Notes under the pieces: model-generated
Seen by the model: the letters and a program-made list of their open reading frames with translations, nothing else
What the model was told of the DNA's origin: nothing
Database searches by the model: none
Assembly: GCA_900315075.1 (NCBI GenBank)
Contig: OMXV01000008.1
Location: 1 to 64,000 of the forward strand
Reading direction: 5' to 3'
Length of the DNA: 64,000 nt
DNA from: an uncultured Prevotellaceae bacterium
Lineage (GTDB): Bacteria > Bacteroidota > Bacteroidia > Bacteroidales > Bacteroidaceae
Translations under genes and position numbers: made by a program
Shown: in pieces, positions 37,553-46,383 of the stretch
How positions within the stretch are numbered: position 1 is the stretch's first letter
Layout of the letters: each line of letters starts with the position of its first letter

Positions 37553-38764
37553 TCATTTTAATGAAAAAGGAGAGGATGTGCCACTTGTGCTGATGAAATT
37601 GCCTGTATATTGATTGTTTCTCAGCGTACCTACCAATTTTCCTGAAACATTTTCATGCATATCGCTTACTTGGAGGACAAGTTTTCCAGACTTAGGGTCG
37701 TATGAAATCAAATCCACACCCCGTTGTACGTCGAACCCCTCTAATGCCGGTCCATGGGAATTGTACATTAGGGAACCAACTTTCTCGTCGAAGAGTAGCC
37801 GTGTGCCACATCCTCCCATGACGCCCTCGTATGAGAACGACAAAGGCGTGTCGGCACTCTCGACGATGCCATGTTCCTTGACATATTCCTCATATTCGTT
37901 TCCCGTAGGCTGAAAAAGAGCCAAAAACTCTTCCATGGTCACCCCTTTGACGATAAGGCTCTCGCTGACATCACTCTCAATCGAAGAGCCAAGTTTTTGA
38001 GTCTTTAGCAAGACTGAAGCACCGGGAGCGATATCTTTTCCTGGCACCACCTCTTCGCCCATCGAACCACCGCCCCAATATCCTTCCTTATAAATAATGT
38101 AATAGGCACTACCTGGTACAGTAAATTCGGTATTATTTTTAACATCGAAGGTTGCGCCTTTGGCATAGACCCACTCACCTTCGTGATATTCATTACCGTA
38201 TGTCCCCGAATTTTCGATACGTATGCCATTTTTCAACTTACGGTTAAACTTGTCGAGCAGATATTGTGAGAGTCCACGGTCTTTCATTCTATCAGCCAGT
38301 TCACCATCCGTAAGTTCAGGTTTCCATTGTCCTGTTTTCTTGGCGAAGGCAAGAAAATCTGAGTCGTAGGCAAAAAGGCCATGCGATTTCTCTACCCTGA
38401 TATCTCCATTCTTGTCTTTCACGATGGTCATATCCGCACCATTACCAAAACTCACAAAATAAGTGTCCTTGACTTTTGTTTTTTCGATTATCAGGCTGTC
38501 CTCATTCCATTTTAAGGTCAGAGAATCAGCTTTTGCTGCATCGGGATAAACAGTACGGACAGACATCAAGTCGTTGCGACTGACTTGTTTTGCCAGTTCC
38601 ACCACCTTTGCTTTCAGTTGTTTTTCGACGTTCACCTGTTTCGTTCCACCATTTTCCTGATCCTTATCATCATTGAACAACAGATAATAAGCTGCACCTG
38701 CCAACAAGGGCAAAGCAACCAAAATGATAAGAATGAGTCCTAAATGTGTTTTTTCGTTTTTCAT
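37553..38764 (-). CDS. Membrane-anchored protein of unknown function
   Basis: 403 aa. One N-terminal transmembrane helix (LGLILIILVALPLLAGAAYYLL, about 8-29) is followed by an acidic/basic linker and a soluble part. The region 85-130 has a short beta-hairpin-like design (VSFGNGADMTIVKDKNGDI) and 180-250 contains NSGTYGNEYHEGEWVYAKGATFDVKNN. No known domain is recognised. It is likely to be exposed to the periplasm. It is monocistronic: TTGACAAG-type words precede it and a terminator hairpin from the next minus-strand gene lies upstream. Confidence 0.7.
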   Translation of the reverse strand: MKNEKTHLGLILIILVALPLLAGAAYYLLFNDDKDQENGGTKQVNVEKQLKAKVVELAKQVSRNDLMSVRTVYPDAAKADSLTLKWNEDSLIIEKTKVKDTYFVSFGNGADMTIVKDKNGDIRVEKSHGLFAYDSDFLAFAKKTGQWKPELTDGELADRMKDRGLSQYLLDKFNRKLKNGIRIENSGTYGNEYHEGEWVYAKGATFDVKNNTEFTVPGSAYYIIYKEGYWGGGSMGEEVVPGKDIAPGASVLLKTQKLGSSIESDVSESLIVKGVTMEEFLALFQPTGNEYEEYVKEHGIVESADTPLSFSYEGVMGGCGTRLLFDEKVGSLMYNSHGPALEGFDVQRGVDLISYDPKSGKLVLQVSDMHENVSGKLVGTLRNNQYTGNFISTSGTSSPFSLK

Positions 38765-38770
38765 GTTTTT

Positions 38771-38812
38771 TTAAGTTGACAAGTTAACAAGTTGACAAGT
38801 TGACAAATTATT
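38771..38812. repeat. TTGACAAG word array
   Basis: AAGTTGACAAGTTAACAAG followed by two more TTGACAAG/TTGACAAA copies, just upstream of the start codon at 38764. Two copies of the same word lie upstream of the gene starting at 36632 (36644-36661). Confidence 0.8.
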
Positions 38813-38874
38813 TGCCGTATTTACAATACCATGAGTTTCTAACTACCAACTAAGAATTCTATTCTCACCACTGA

Positions 38875-38902
38875 AGCAGGGCAGACATAAGTCTGCCCTG
38901 CT
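38875..38902 (-). terminator. Perfect 12-bp hairpin after the DUF4380 gene
   Basis: AGCAGGGCAGAC (38875-38886) and GTCTGCCCTGCT (38891-38902) form a perfect stem with an ATAA loop, 8 bp past the stop codon of the minus-strand gene at 38910. There is no long T tract on either side, so termination strength is uncertain. Confidence 0.65.
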
Positions 38903-38909
38903 GAAAGAA

Positions 38910-39797
38910 TTATTTCAACATTTTCTTGACTGTTTTCAAGAGTTTTTTGGAAGGTTGTGGCGTGGTGTCCACTGCCGTCATCATCCATCTCACTGTCATG
39001 GAGAGCGACTCACCAGGCTGTAATGACTGATAGGCACCTTGACTTTCCAGTTCAATGTACGACTTCCCTCGGTTGACATAGACTTGAATCTCTGCCTCCT
39101 TGGGTGCAGGCTGTGATGGATTTAGGTCATCAAACTTCTTCACCAACAGCAACCCGTTGCCACAAAAAGCCAACCATCCTTTGCCATCAGCATTGATTTT
39201 TCGGTTTTCATTCGTCACATCGGTACGATACCATACAGCCTTGTCGGAAGCCTTGAAATCAAGCACACCTGCGGGGGTGATACCTTCAACTTTGGCATCG
39301 AAGAAGATGAGTCCCTCGTCGTTGGTTACACGAGTGATTTCCCATGGCGCCACTTTCCTCTCCTGTTTATCCTCATTAATAATAGTATAGGTAATAACGA
39401 AACACTTCTTTTTAGGATTGGAAGCAAACTCCTTGCGAATTCTGAATTTCAGTTTCTCCGACACCTGGCTGGTAAGTATCAGCCGATCATCTGCTTGTTC
39501 CACTGTATAGGGCTGTTTGTCGTACTCTGGCACGGGAGGCCAGTTCCATTCCACCTGCGGACTTGTCCAAAAGGTGCTTCCGAAAGATTCCGGCCAACGT
39601 GACTGCGAGATAACCTCTGCACCTTTATATGTGAACGACAGGATTTTTGCGCCATGGGCGGCATCCACCACCATCACGAGGTCGCCTTCGGTAAGTTCAT
39701 ACTTGCCCTCGCCTGCATCCTTGATACCCATTGCATTAGCGTGGATACCAAAGCAACAGACACAGAGGAGGATGAATAATGTTTTGAATGTTTTCAT
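38910..39797 (-). CDS. DUF4380 family secreted protein (aldose-epimerase-like fold)
   Basis: 295 aa from the ATG at 39797, which opens a signal peptide (MKTFKTLFILLCVCCFGIHANA); 21 upstream codons are open but cross a hairpin and are excluded. The body has the galactose-mutarotase-like beta-sandwich pattern of DUF4380: DLVMVVDAAHGAKILSFTYKG, STFWTSPQVEWNWPPVPEY, APWEITRV and a C-terminal TVRWMM strand. Members sit near glycoside hydrolases in Bacteroidota, suggesting sugar binding or epimerase-like activity, which is not shown. It follows the GH43-lectin gene by 93 bp on the same strand, with a hairpin between them. Confidence 0.78.
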   Translation of the reverse strand: MKTFKTLFILLCVCCFGIHANAMGIKDAGEGKYELTEGDLVMVVDAAHGAKILSFTYKGAEVISQSRWPESFGSTFWTSPQVEWNWPPVPEYDKQPYTVEQADDRLILTSQVSEKLKFRIRKEFASNPKKKCFVITYTIINEDKQERKVAPWEITRVTNDEGLIFFDAKVEGITPAGVLDFKASDKAVWYRTDVTNENRKINADGKGWLAFCGNGLLLVKKFDDLNPSQPAPKEAEIQVYVNRGKSYIELESQGAYQSLQPGESLSMTVRWMMTAVDTTPQPSKKLLKTVKKMLK

Positions 39798-39843
39798 ATT
39801 AATATGATTTTTCTTGTGCCCTTTCAAGGCGCATTTTCTGCAA

Positions 39844-39876
39844 CTGCCAGCCCAGAGCATCGCCCTGGGCTGGCAG
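39844..39876 (-). terminator. Strong hairpin between GH43-lectin and DUF4380 genes
   Basis: CTGCCAGCCCAG (39844-39855) and CTGGGCTGGCAG (39865-39876) are perfect 12-bp arms with a 9-nt loop. It lies 14 bp beyond the GH43 stop codon. No T tract follows, so it may act as a partial terminator or protect the 3' end of the GH43 message. Confidence 0.6.
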
Positions 39877-39890
39877 CTCGTTGGCCGTCA

Positions 39891-41348
39891 TCAATGCTGA
39901 CGGAAGTTCCACTTCGAGTTATCGCTCGAGAAATCGTATGGTGCGAGTGTGGCTGTACAGTCGCCTGCTGAATAGAGCACATAGCGAGTGTTGAGTCCCT
40001 CCTGACCTGGGATTTGCTTGGGCATGATACGATAAGTGCCATCAGTGAGCTGTTCGATACGCCAAAGCTGTTCGGGAGCACCAGTGAACTCAGTGGAGTT
40101 CAGTTCGAGGTTGGCAGTGGCAGTGAGCGCCCTATTGGTACCCTCAATAACAATTTTCACGTACGGTCCACCGAGGAAGCCACCGGCCTCTGGCACCACT
40201 TTCACACTCCACAACTGATGTGGACGGAACATATAGTCGTTGATTCTCACAGGAATGTCGCCTTTTGGCCATGTGTCAATCACATCCTGCAGTGTCTGGT
40301 TGGCGATAGGTTTCACAGGCTCGTCGTTGTTGCGGTTGAACCATCCCCTTCTCTCTTGCTGGATGCGCACGAAATCTACAGCCAATTCGAGAGCGTAACC
40401 ACGACGTTCCGACTCAATCTCGTATGTTCCCTCCTTGAAGCGTTCGCCGGCAATGGGCCATCCGTTACGCCACAACAGAGGACGCAAGCCTAAGACACTG
40501 CGACCACCCTGCTCGAAGTCAGCCTCATAGTGGCACGACATAATCTCGACACCCTCGTCGATGATGGTACGACCAAAATGTCCTGGACCTGTCACACGGT
40601 CACCAGCAGCGATAACCATCCTGCCACCGCCATGATACATATCGCGCCCAACATTGTCGAGATAGGGTCCTGTGACATTGCGAGAACGTCCCACCACAAT
40701 ATTGTAGGTGGAATTGACACCATCGCAGCATGTGCCGTGGGTGCCCAGGAGGTAATACCATCCGTCACGATAGATAAGGTCGGTGGCCTCGCAGTCGATG
40801 GCAACATCTTTTGGTTCATTGCCTGCCACACGCAATCCTGTTGCAGGGTCGAGTTCAATCATGCGAATGGTACCGAAATAAGTGCCGTATGTAGCCCACA
40901 TACGCCCTGTTGTCGGGTCGAGGAGCAAACAGGGGTCAATAGCGTCGTTGTCTTCCATACCATCCGACGATGCCACCTCAATGGCCTCAGTGAATTTGAA
41001 ATCGGGTGACTTGGGGTCGAGAGTCTTATTCCACATCGTTAGGATACGACCATTGTGACCACCACCGAGTCCGCCACCAGTAGCGCCATAGATAATCAGA
41101 TAACGGTCGCCAATTATCATTGCATCGGGTGCAGCACCACCACCGGGACGTTCTGCCCCACTGTGCCACGACCAACCGTCCTCTGAAATCAGTCCACCGC
41201 CACCTGTTCCGAAAGTATAGTATTTGCCATCACATTCCACGATGGTCGATGGGTCGTGGATATAAGGCTGTCCAACTTGTGCCACTGTGGAGACTGCCCC
41301 ACAAATAAACATTGCGCCACACGCTGCAAAAAAATGTCTGTATTTCAT
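39891..41348 (-). CDS. GH43 arabinanase/arabinosidase-like enzyme with lectin-like C-terminus
   Basis: 485 aa, signal peptide ending TVAQ. Residues about 27-315 form a five-bladed beta-propeller of GH43 with the three acidic residues in place: Asp32 in YIHDPSTI (general base), Asp138 in NDAIDPCLLL, and Glu187 in AIDCEATDLIY (general acid). This arrangement fits the endo-arabinanase-like branch. Residues about 330-485 resemble a ricin-type lectin domain (YVKIVIEGTNRALTATANLEL, PEQLWRIEQLTDGTYRI). It would cut arabinose-containing chains outside the cytoplasm. A hairpin separates it from the DUF4380 gene downstream, and repeat words separate it from the GH43 gene upstream at 41497. Confidence 0.88.
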   Translation of the reverse strand: MKYRHFFAACGAMFICGAVSTVAQVGQPYIHDPSTIVECDGKYYTFGTGGGGLISEDGWSWHSGAERPGGGAAPDAMIIGDRYLIIYGATGGGLGGGHNGRILTMWNKTLDPKSPDFKFTEAIEVASSDGMEDNDAIDPCLLLDPTTGRMWATYGTYFGTIRMIELDPATGLRVAGNEPKDVAIDCEATDLIYRDGWYYLLGTHGTCCDGVNSTYNIVVGRSRNVTGPYLDNVGRDMYHGGGRMVIAAGDRVTGPGHFGRTIIDEGVEIMSCHYEADFEQGGRSVLGLRPLLWRNGWPIAGERFKEGTYEIESERRGYALELAVDFVRIQQERRGWFNRNNDEPVKPIANQTLQDVIDTWPKGDIPVRINDYMFRPHQLWSVKVVPEAGGFLGGPYVKIVIEGTNRALTATANLELNSTEFTGAPEQLWRIEQLTDGTYRIMPKQIPGQEGLNTRYVLYSAGDCTATLAPYDFSSDNSKWNFRQH

Positions 41349-41407
41349 ATTTTGAATATTTATTATTTAGGAGTTTGGAAGTCTAGAAGTCTAGGAGTTT
41401 GGACATT

Positions 41408-41466
41408 TGTCCCTTTAACTACCTTTTAACTGCTCTTTAACTACCTTTTAACTACTTTTTAACTAC
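41408..41466. repeat. TTTAACTAC word array
   Basis: TGTCCC followed by five copies of (T)TTAACTAC with 1-3 nt spacers. It sits in the 148-bp gap between two GH43 genes, next to direct repeats of GGAGTTTGGA and AGTCTAGAAGTCTAG at 41371-41403. Confidence 0.85.
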
Positions 41467-41496
41467 ACCTTGATACTCTTCAACAACCTTTTTCTA

Positions 41497-43527
41497 TTAT
41501 TTTCCCTTCACAATTTTGTAGTTAGTCACTGGTTTTCCATTGGAGTCGATGAATCTCACACAGAAGTCACTCATACCAGGTCCATTGATGACTGTACCAC
41601 GAATGACATTGCGTCCTTTCTTCAGGGTAAGACGTGGCGACATGCCATCGTCGCGCACCATACGCCGGTCGTTGGAGAGCAACAATGCCTCCTCGCCGTT
41701 GACCCACCACATAGAAGCGCCATTAGAACCGACAGCCAGTCGGACATCCTTTATTTCCTCGGGACAGTCGATAACGGTGACAGCCCAGAAGTGCACGCCA
41801 TAGACCTGCTTGCCCAAGAGGTCGGCGAAGCGGAAGAGTTTCACGTTGTAATTGGCGCTTTCCATATCATGCCATGTGAGTGTCTGCTTGCCCACCTTTA
41901 CCTTCTGCCCATCTTTGGGCAACATGGTGTATTGTCCCTTGAAAGCCTCAGTACCAAACTGCTCTCTGAGATAGGTATCGGTGAAAACCGTATTGCTGGG
42001 ATTTGGTTTGTCGATTGGTTCCAGGAGCATCCATCTGCGGATGAAGCCCTCCTTATCAGGCTCTGAGACATCGCTTGTGGGTTTGCTGAAGTATTCCGGA
42101 CGATTCTTGAACATCACCCAGTCAACAGCTACGCCCTCACCCTCGCAGGTCACCACCAGGTCGGTTACACCATTGGGTGTGTATTCAAGAGGTGTAGTGA
42201 GTGTGAGCCACTGTCCGCTCATGTTGCGGCGGAAAGGACCACCCTCGCTGACGACAGTCATCTTAATCTTTCCAATCACCTTGCCTTTGACATCTTTTTC
42301 ACGGACATAGAATTCAGTGTTGGCATTTGCCTTGGCGCATACCACCATGTAACCATTCTTGACACCTGAGAAATCAACATCGTTGAATTTCACCCAGCTG
42401 CCTTTATTGGGCAGGTCTGTAAACCATCCGCGGAAGCAATTAGTGGTGTCATGATAGGCGATAGACGCATCGCTGCTGATATCGCTATAACGATCTAACT
42501 CTATTTTGCTTAATGCTGGTCTGATACCCACGCCACGGAGAGTCTCCTTCACCTCTTTAATAGTGCCATCGGCATTAAAGAAGACCTTCTCAATACAAGC
42601 TGAGCGGCGCTTGTCCATAGATGGCGAATAATAGTTGCGGTGATAGAAGATGTACCACTGACCTTTATATTCTATAAGACTGTGGTGGTTGGTCCAACAG
42701 CCATTGTCGTGCTCTGCCATGATAATACCCTTGAATGTCCAAGGTCCAAGTGGATTCTTCGACATAGCGTAGGCTAATGTCTCTGTGCCACCCTCGGTAC
42801 GCACCCATGGGAAACTAAGGTAATACCAGTCGCCGCGCTTGAAGGCGAAGGGGCCTTCCTTGAAACCATCGGGCAGTCCTTCCATTGTTTCACCACCAAC
42901 GAGCATAGCGGGACGTTGCTGGTTGGCATTGTTTTCACCTGGTCGCTGTGGGAAGGTCATTTCCTTCAACTCACCGTCGAGCTCTTTCATATTGTCCTTC
43001 AGCTTTGCACCGCGGATGCCCATGCCCGACCAATATAGATAGGCAGAGCCATCATCGTCGATGAGCACACAAGGGTCAATGCCCGACACGCCTTTGATAG
43101 GTTCTTTCTCTAAGGTGAAAGGTCCCTCGGGACGGTCAGCAGTGGCCACACCGATAGAGAAACCACGTCCTTGCTTCGAACCATTAGGGAAGAAGAAGTA
43201 ATATTTGCCGTTCTTATACGCACAGTCAGGTGCCCACATGGAGTAACCCTCGGGATTTCCCCAGGGCACGTTCTCCTGTGAGATAATCATACCATGGTCG
43301 GTCCAATCGCAGAGATTTTCCGACGAGAAGACATGGTAGTCGGCCATGCAGAACCAGTCCTGCCGTTGTCCTTCGGGAGCAGGAATGTCGTGCGATGGAT
43401 AAACATACACCTTGCCATTGAACACACGAGCAGTGGGATCGGCACAAAACTGGTCGTGGATGATAGGATTTTGTGCTTGGAGCGATAGTGTCATTCCAAG
43501 CATCAGTAAAGTTAAGTTTTTCTTCAT
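41497..43527 (-). CDS. GH43 family enzyme with CBM6-like domain
   Basis: 676 aa from the ATG at 43527, which begins a signal peptide (MKKNLTLLMLGMTLSLQAQ); the frame is open 17 codons further upstream but without signal-like features. Residues about 22-340 form a GH43 propeller: catalytic Asp30 in FCADPTARVF, the second Asp in SGIDPCVLIDDDGSAYLYW, and a general-acid Glu in GFKEGPFAFKRG. A CBM6-like sandwich follows (about 375-490, GVKNGYMVVCAKA, VAVDWVMFKN), and then a third beta-rich region (about 510-676). Related enzymes act as beta-xylosidases, arabinofuranosidases or exo-galactosidases, so the substrate is not fixed by sequence. A -7-like TACATTTG (minus strand) lies at 43581-43588. Confidence 0.88.
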   Translation of the reverse strand: MKKNLTLLMLGMTLSLQAQNPIIHDQFCADPTARVFNGKVYVYPSHDIPAPEGQRQDWFCMADYHVFSSENLCDWTDHGMIISQENVPWGNPEGYSMWAPDCAYKNGKYYFFFPNGSKQGRGFSIGVATADRPEGPFTLEKEPIKGVSGIDPCVLIDDDGSAYLYWSGMGIRGAKLKDNMKELDGELKEMTFPQRPGENNANQQRPAMLVGGETMEGLPDGFKEGPFAFKRGDWYYLSFPWVRTEGGTETLAYAMSKNPLGPWTFKGIIMAEHDNGCWTNHHSLIEYKGQWYIFYHRNYYSPSMDKRRSACIEKVFFNADGTIKEVKETLRGVGIRPALSKIELDRYSDISSDASIAYHDTTNCFRGWFTDLPNKGSWVKFNDVDFSGVKNGYMVVCAKANANTEFYVREKDVKGKVIGKIKMTVVSEGGPFRRNMSGQWLTLTTPLEYTPNGVTDLVVTCEGEGVAVDWVMFKNRPEYFSKPTSDVSEPDKEGFIRRWMLLEPIDKPNPSNTVFTDTYLREQFGTEAFKGQYTMLPKDGQKVKVGKQTLTWHDMESANYNVKLFRFADLLGKQVYGVHFWAVTVIDCPEEIKDVRLAVGSNGASMWWVNGEEALLLSNDRRMVRDDGMSPRLTLKKGRNVIRGTVINGPGMSDFCVRFIDSNGKPVTNYKIVKGK

Positions 43528-43875
43528 ATATAATTTAGATATGTTTTCAGTACAAAATAAAGGAAAAATAATCAACAATCCAAATGTAGTTCTTACATTT
43601 TATTTATTTGGTACATTCTATAATATTTTTGAAACTAATCAAAAAAAAACAATGTTGGTATTAGGATGTTCATGTCAACAATTAGCGACAGATGGGTAAA
43701 ATAAAAAAAACGCCACAACATATTCGATTTTCTATTAATTGTATTAACTTTGCAGCGAATATAACACTTTTGACAGCTGTGCCCAACCTTGCCATGCGGG
43801 TATCTCTCCATTGGTTAGGTTCGATTATGGGAAAGCTAGCGTTGACAGTCTCTTATTACGCCAATATCTAAAATT
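43528..43875. other. Divergent intergenic region with long GH5 leader
   Basis: 348 bp between divergent GH43 and GH5 genes. The left part is AT-rich and carries possible -7 boxes for both directions (minus TACATTTG at 43581-43588; plus TAACTTTG at 43745-43752). The last 120 bp before the GH5 gene have a higher GC content and could form an mRNA leader. Confidence 0.55.
43745..43752 (+). promoter_or_regulatory. -7 box (TAACTTTG) for the GH5 gene
   Basis: TAACTTTG matches TAnnTTTG. No exact TTTG lies 19-21 bp upstream, which would fit a promoter that depends on an activator. It predicts a leader of about 115 nt. Confidence 0.5.
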
Positions 43876-45561
43876 ATGATGAAAAAATTACTTACATTAG
43901 TTTCTGCCATTTTCATGGCGATGACAAGTTATGCCCAAGAAGTGGCTCCAGACAACAATGGAATGACACAGAGTGCTCAGGAATGGACACGCGATGTGGT
44001 GATGGGCTGGAACCTCGGCAATTCGTTGGAATGCCCTAATACAGAGACAGAATGGGGTAATCCCAAGACCACCAAAGCAATGATTCACGCTGTCAGAGAG
44101 TCCGGATTCAATGCTATCCGCATCCCTGTGAGATGGATCAACCATGTGACCAATCAAAGCACAATGACTATTGACCCCAATTGGCTCGCCCGGGTGAAAG
44201 AAGTGGTGGACTGGGCCTTGGAGGAGGACATGTATGTAATGATTAACTCCCATCATGAAGAATGGTATGACCGCAATCCTTACTACAACAAACAAGAGGA
44301 AAACAACGCCAAAATCTATGCGATGTGGACTTCTATAGCCACCTATTTCCGCGACTATGGCGAGAAGCTCATTTTTGCCGGCACCAATGAAATAACCGTT
44401 AACTGGGCTGCCCCCACCACAGAGCAGCAAGCTGTACAAAACAGCTACAACCAGACTTTTGTCAATGCCGTGCGTGCCACAGGAGGCAAAAATTATTATC
44501 GCAACCTCGTGGTGCAGACTTTTGCCTGCAGCCCTTATCACGGACTGAATGGTTTTACCATCCCTAACGACCCTGTGGAAGGCCGTCTGAGTGTGGAATT
44601 CCATTATTATGACCCCTATGAATACTGTGGCAACTGCACCTATTATTATTGGGGCAATGCCTATAAGGACAAAGGACGAATCCTCACCAGCAGCACAGAG
44701 CAAACCATCACCAATCTCTTCGACCGTATCACAAATACATGGTCCAAGAAAGGTCTTGGTGTGGTCATGGGCGAATATGGCGTATCTAATCACTACACAG
44801 AGGATGATAAGCAGACACAACAGGAAAACATGCAATATTATCTGAAATGTGTGACAAGTGAAGCTCGCCAACATGGTTTTGCCGCCTTCGTCTGGGATAA
44901 CAACGCCTTCAACAATGGTCCAGAGAACTTCGGCATTTTCAAGCGTTGGCAGAACATGGCTGTAGGGAACACCTATTTCCTAATGGGCATCTCCGAGGGT
45001 GCCGGTTCTGAATACAAAGAACCTGAGCAATATGAGGATGACCCCGCCGGCGGGATTATCTTCTGGGAGGGAGATGCCTTACTTGACTGGGGTAACGGTC
45101 TGCAACTGACTGTTCCGTCCTCTGTATTCGAAGGAAAGAGCAGTGCTGTACAGTTAGTGCTCTCCTACACACAGGATTACAACGACTATGATGACATCCA
45201 ACTGTTTTATGGCGACTGGAGTTCAATGCTTCCCTATACAGTAGGAGGCAATTCGTTCACTGGCGATTTCAGCCCCAGCAATGTCTATTCCACAGGCAGT
45301 GGAACAAGTCACGTCACAGCCATGTCGTTCGACGAGAGCACTTTGAGTACAATCTTGCAAAAGGGCATCGTCATACAAGGCCATGGCATCCGCCTCACCA
45401 AGGTGGCAATCAATGATCCAACAGGTATATTTACTCCCATAATCTCCCCCACCCCATCTGCCATCTACACTATCGACGGACGACGAGTGTCACAACCTCA
45501 GCCAGGTCAGCTATACATTCAATATGGGAAGAAGTATTTAGAGGTGAGAGGTAAGAGGTAA
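43876..45561 (+). CDS. GH5 endoglucanase-like enzyme (GH5_4-like)
   Basis: 561 aa, signal peptide ending SYAQ. Residues about 35-375 are a GH5 TIM barrel with GWNLGNSLECP, TEWGNPKTT and GFNAIRIPVRW, all typical of the GH5_4 type. The acid/base Glu172 is in FAGTNEI and the nucleophile Glu300 in VVMGEYGVSN. The usual E-x-x-NEP motif reads AGTNEI here. Studied GH5_4 enzymes cut beta-1,4-glucan, xyloglucan or xylan. A beta-sandwich of about 130 residues follows (FWEGDALLDWGNGLQL), then a T9SS-like tail (AIYTIDGRRV, GQLYIQYGKK). The final codons and stop belong to a GAGGTAAG word array. Start could be at either of two adjacent ATGs. Confidence 0.9.
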   Translation: MMKKLLTLVSAIFMAMTSYAQEVAPDNNGMTQSAQEWTRDVVMGWNLGNSLECPNTETEWGNPKTTKAMIHAVRESGFNAIRIPVRWINHVTNQSTMTIDPNWLARVKEVVDWALEEDMYVMINSHHEEWYDRNPYYNKQEENNAKIYAMWTSIATYFRDYGEKLIFAGTNEITVNWAAPTTEQQAVQNSYNQTFVNAVRATGGKNYYRNLVVQTFACSPYHGLNGFTIPNDPVEGRLSVEFHYYDPYEYCGNCTYYYWGNAYKDKGRILTSSTEQTITNLFDRITNTWSKKGLGVVMGEYGVSNHYTEDDKQTQQENMQYYLKCVTSEARQHGFAAFVWDNNAFNNGPENFGIFKRWQNMAVGNTYFLMGISEGAGSEYKEPEQYEDDPAGGIIFWEGDALLDWGNGLQLTVPSSVFEGKSSAVQLVLSYTQDYNDYDDIQLFYGDWSSMLPYTVGGNSFTGDFSPSNVYSTGSGTSHVTAMSFDESTLSTILQKGIVIQGHGIRLTKVAINDPTGIFTPIISPTPSAIYTIDGRRVSQPQPGQLYIQYGKKYLEVRGKR

Positions 45562-45582
45562 GAGATAAGAGGTAAGAGAAAT
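45541..45582. repeat. GAGGTAAGA word array
   Basis: Four to five copies of (GA)GAGGTAAGA/AGATAAGA. The array codes for the last residues (VRGKR) and TAA stop of the GH5 gene. Similar words lie at 46150-46205 and, inverted, at 47733-47845. Confidence 0.8.
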
Positions 45583-45633
45583 GATTTGTGGGAATAGGGA
45601 TACTCGAATTATTCAGAATAAAAACTCAATGGT

Positions 45634-46149
45634 ATGAAAAGGATTATCTTATTTGTCCTGCTGATGACAGTGGCGTTCACAAGCTATGCACAGACTTTCA
45701 CACCGAAAGACACCCCGCAGTTGGAATTTGTGATGCAGCTTCGTGTAACACTCGGACAGATGTACTCTGTAGGTGATACCCCACGTGGCAAACGTAATGT
45801 CATCCCTATTACAGGTGGCACCTTTGAGGGTCCAAAAATCAAGGGCACCATCCTCAACGGAGGTGCCGACTATCAGATGTCAAGTCCCGATGGAAAGCGT
45901 ACAGAAATAGAGGCCATCTATTCTATCTGTACTGACGACGGTGTGTATATCCACATCCGCAACTGTGGCATTATCTCCAGCGGGACGGATGCAGAGGGTC
46001 ATCCTTCGTTCTATTTCAAATGTGCCCCAAAGTTCGAAGCCCCCAGCAATAGTTCTTACGCTTGGCTCAACAATGCCATCTTTGTCTGCCAACCCGACTG
46101 GTCGGGTCAAGGCGGTGGCATCACCCTGAATGTTTGGATGGTTAAATAG
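45634..46149 (+). CDS. DUF3237 family secreted protein
   Basis: 171 aa, with a signal peptide (LFVLLMTVAFTSYAQ). The body fits DUF3237: LEFVMQLRVTLGQM, GGTFEGPKIKGTILNGGADYQM, YSICTDDGVYIHIRNCGI. It is a small beta-barrel-like family of unknown biochemical role, often near sugar-metabolism genes. It lies 72 bp after the GH5 gene and may share its transcript, although a word array lies between them. Its stop is at the edge of the left arm of the long inverted repeat. Confidence 0.82.
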   Translation: MKRIILFVLLMTVAFTSYAQTFTPKDTPQLEFVMQLRVTLGQMYSVGDTPRGKRNVIPITGGTFEGPKIKGTILNGGADYQMSSPDGKRTEIEAIYSICTDDGVYIHIRNCGIISSGTDAEGHPSFYFKCAPKFEAPSNSSYAWLNNAIFVCQPDWSGQGGGITLNVWMVK

Positions 46150-46372
46150 TTAGAAGTGACTTAGAGGCAAGGGGTAAGAGGTGAGAGGTAAGAGGTGAGA
46201 GAATACCACTGCCGCTTTCGAAATGGAGTGAATGGGCATTTGTCAGAACTCCTGTAACACCTGAACTCCTGCAACTCCTAATTTTCAATTTTCAATCTTC
46301 AATCTTCAATGGTAATGTCCCTTTAACTACTCTTTAACTCCCCTTTAACTACTTTTTAACTACTTTTCAATC
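46150..46372. repeat. Left arm of composite inverted repeat around the AI-2E gene
   Basis: Built from GAGGTAAGA words, a unique core (46191-46242, including CCACTGCCGCTTTCGAAATG), ACTCCTG words, TTTTCAATC words and a TTTAACTAC array (46313-46370). The reverse complement of 47555-47852 has the same parts in the same order; the core differs by one base over about 52 bp and the TTTAACTAC array by two over about 54 bp. Confidence 0.9.
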
Positions 46373-46383
46373 TTCAATACCAA

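Noticed and set aside
43790-43850. Possible tRNA remnant, because GGTTCGATTA resembles a T-loop
   Set aside because: No acceptor, D or anticodon stems can be paired around it.
43897-44874. Open frame of 325 codons on the minus strand opposite the GH5 gene
   Set aside because: The plus-strand frame carries clear GH5 motifs and a signal peptide; the opposite frame has no recognisable domain and is explained by codon bias.
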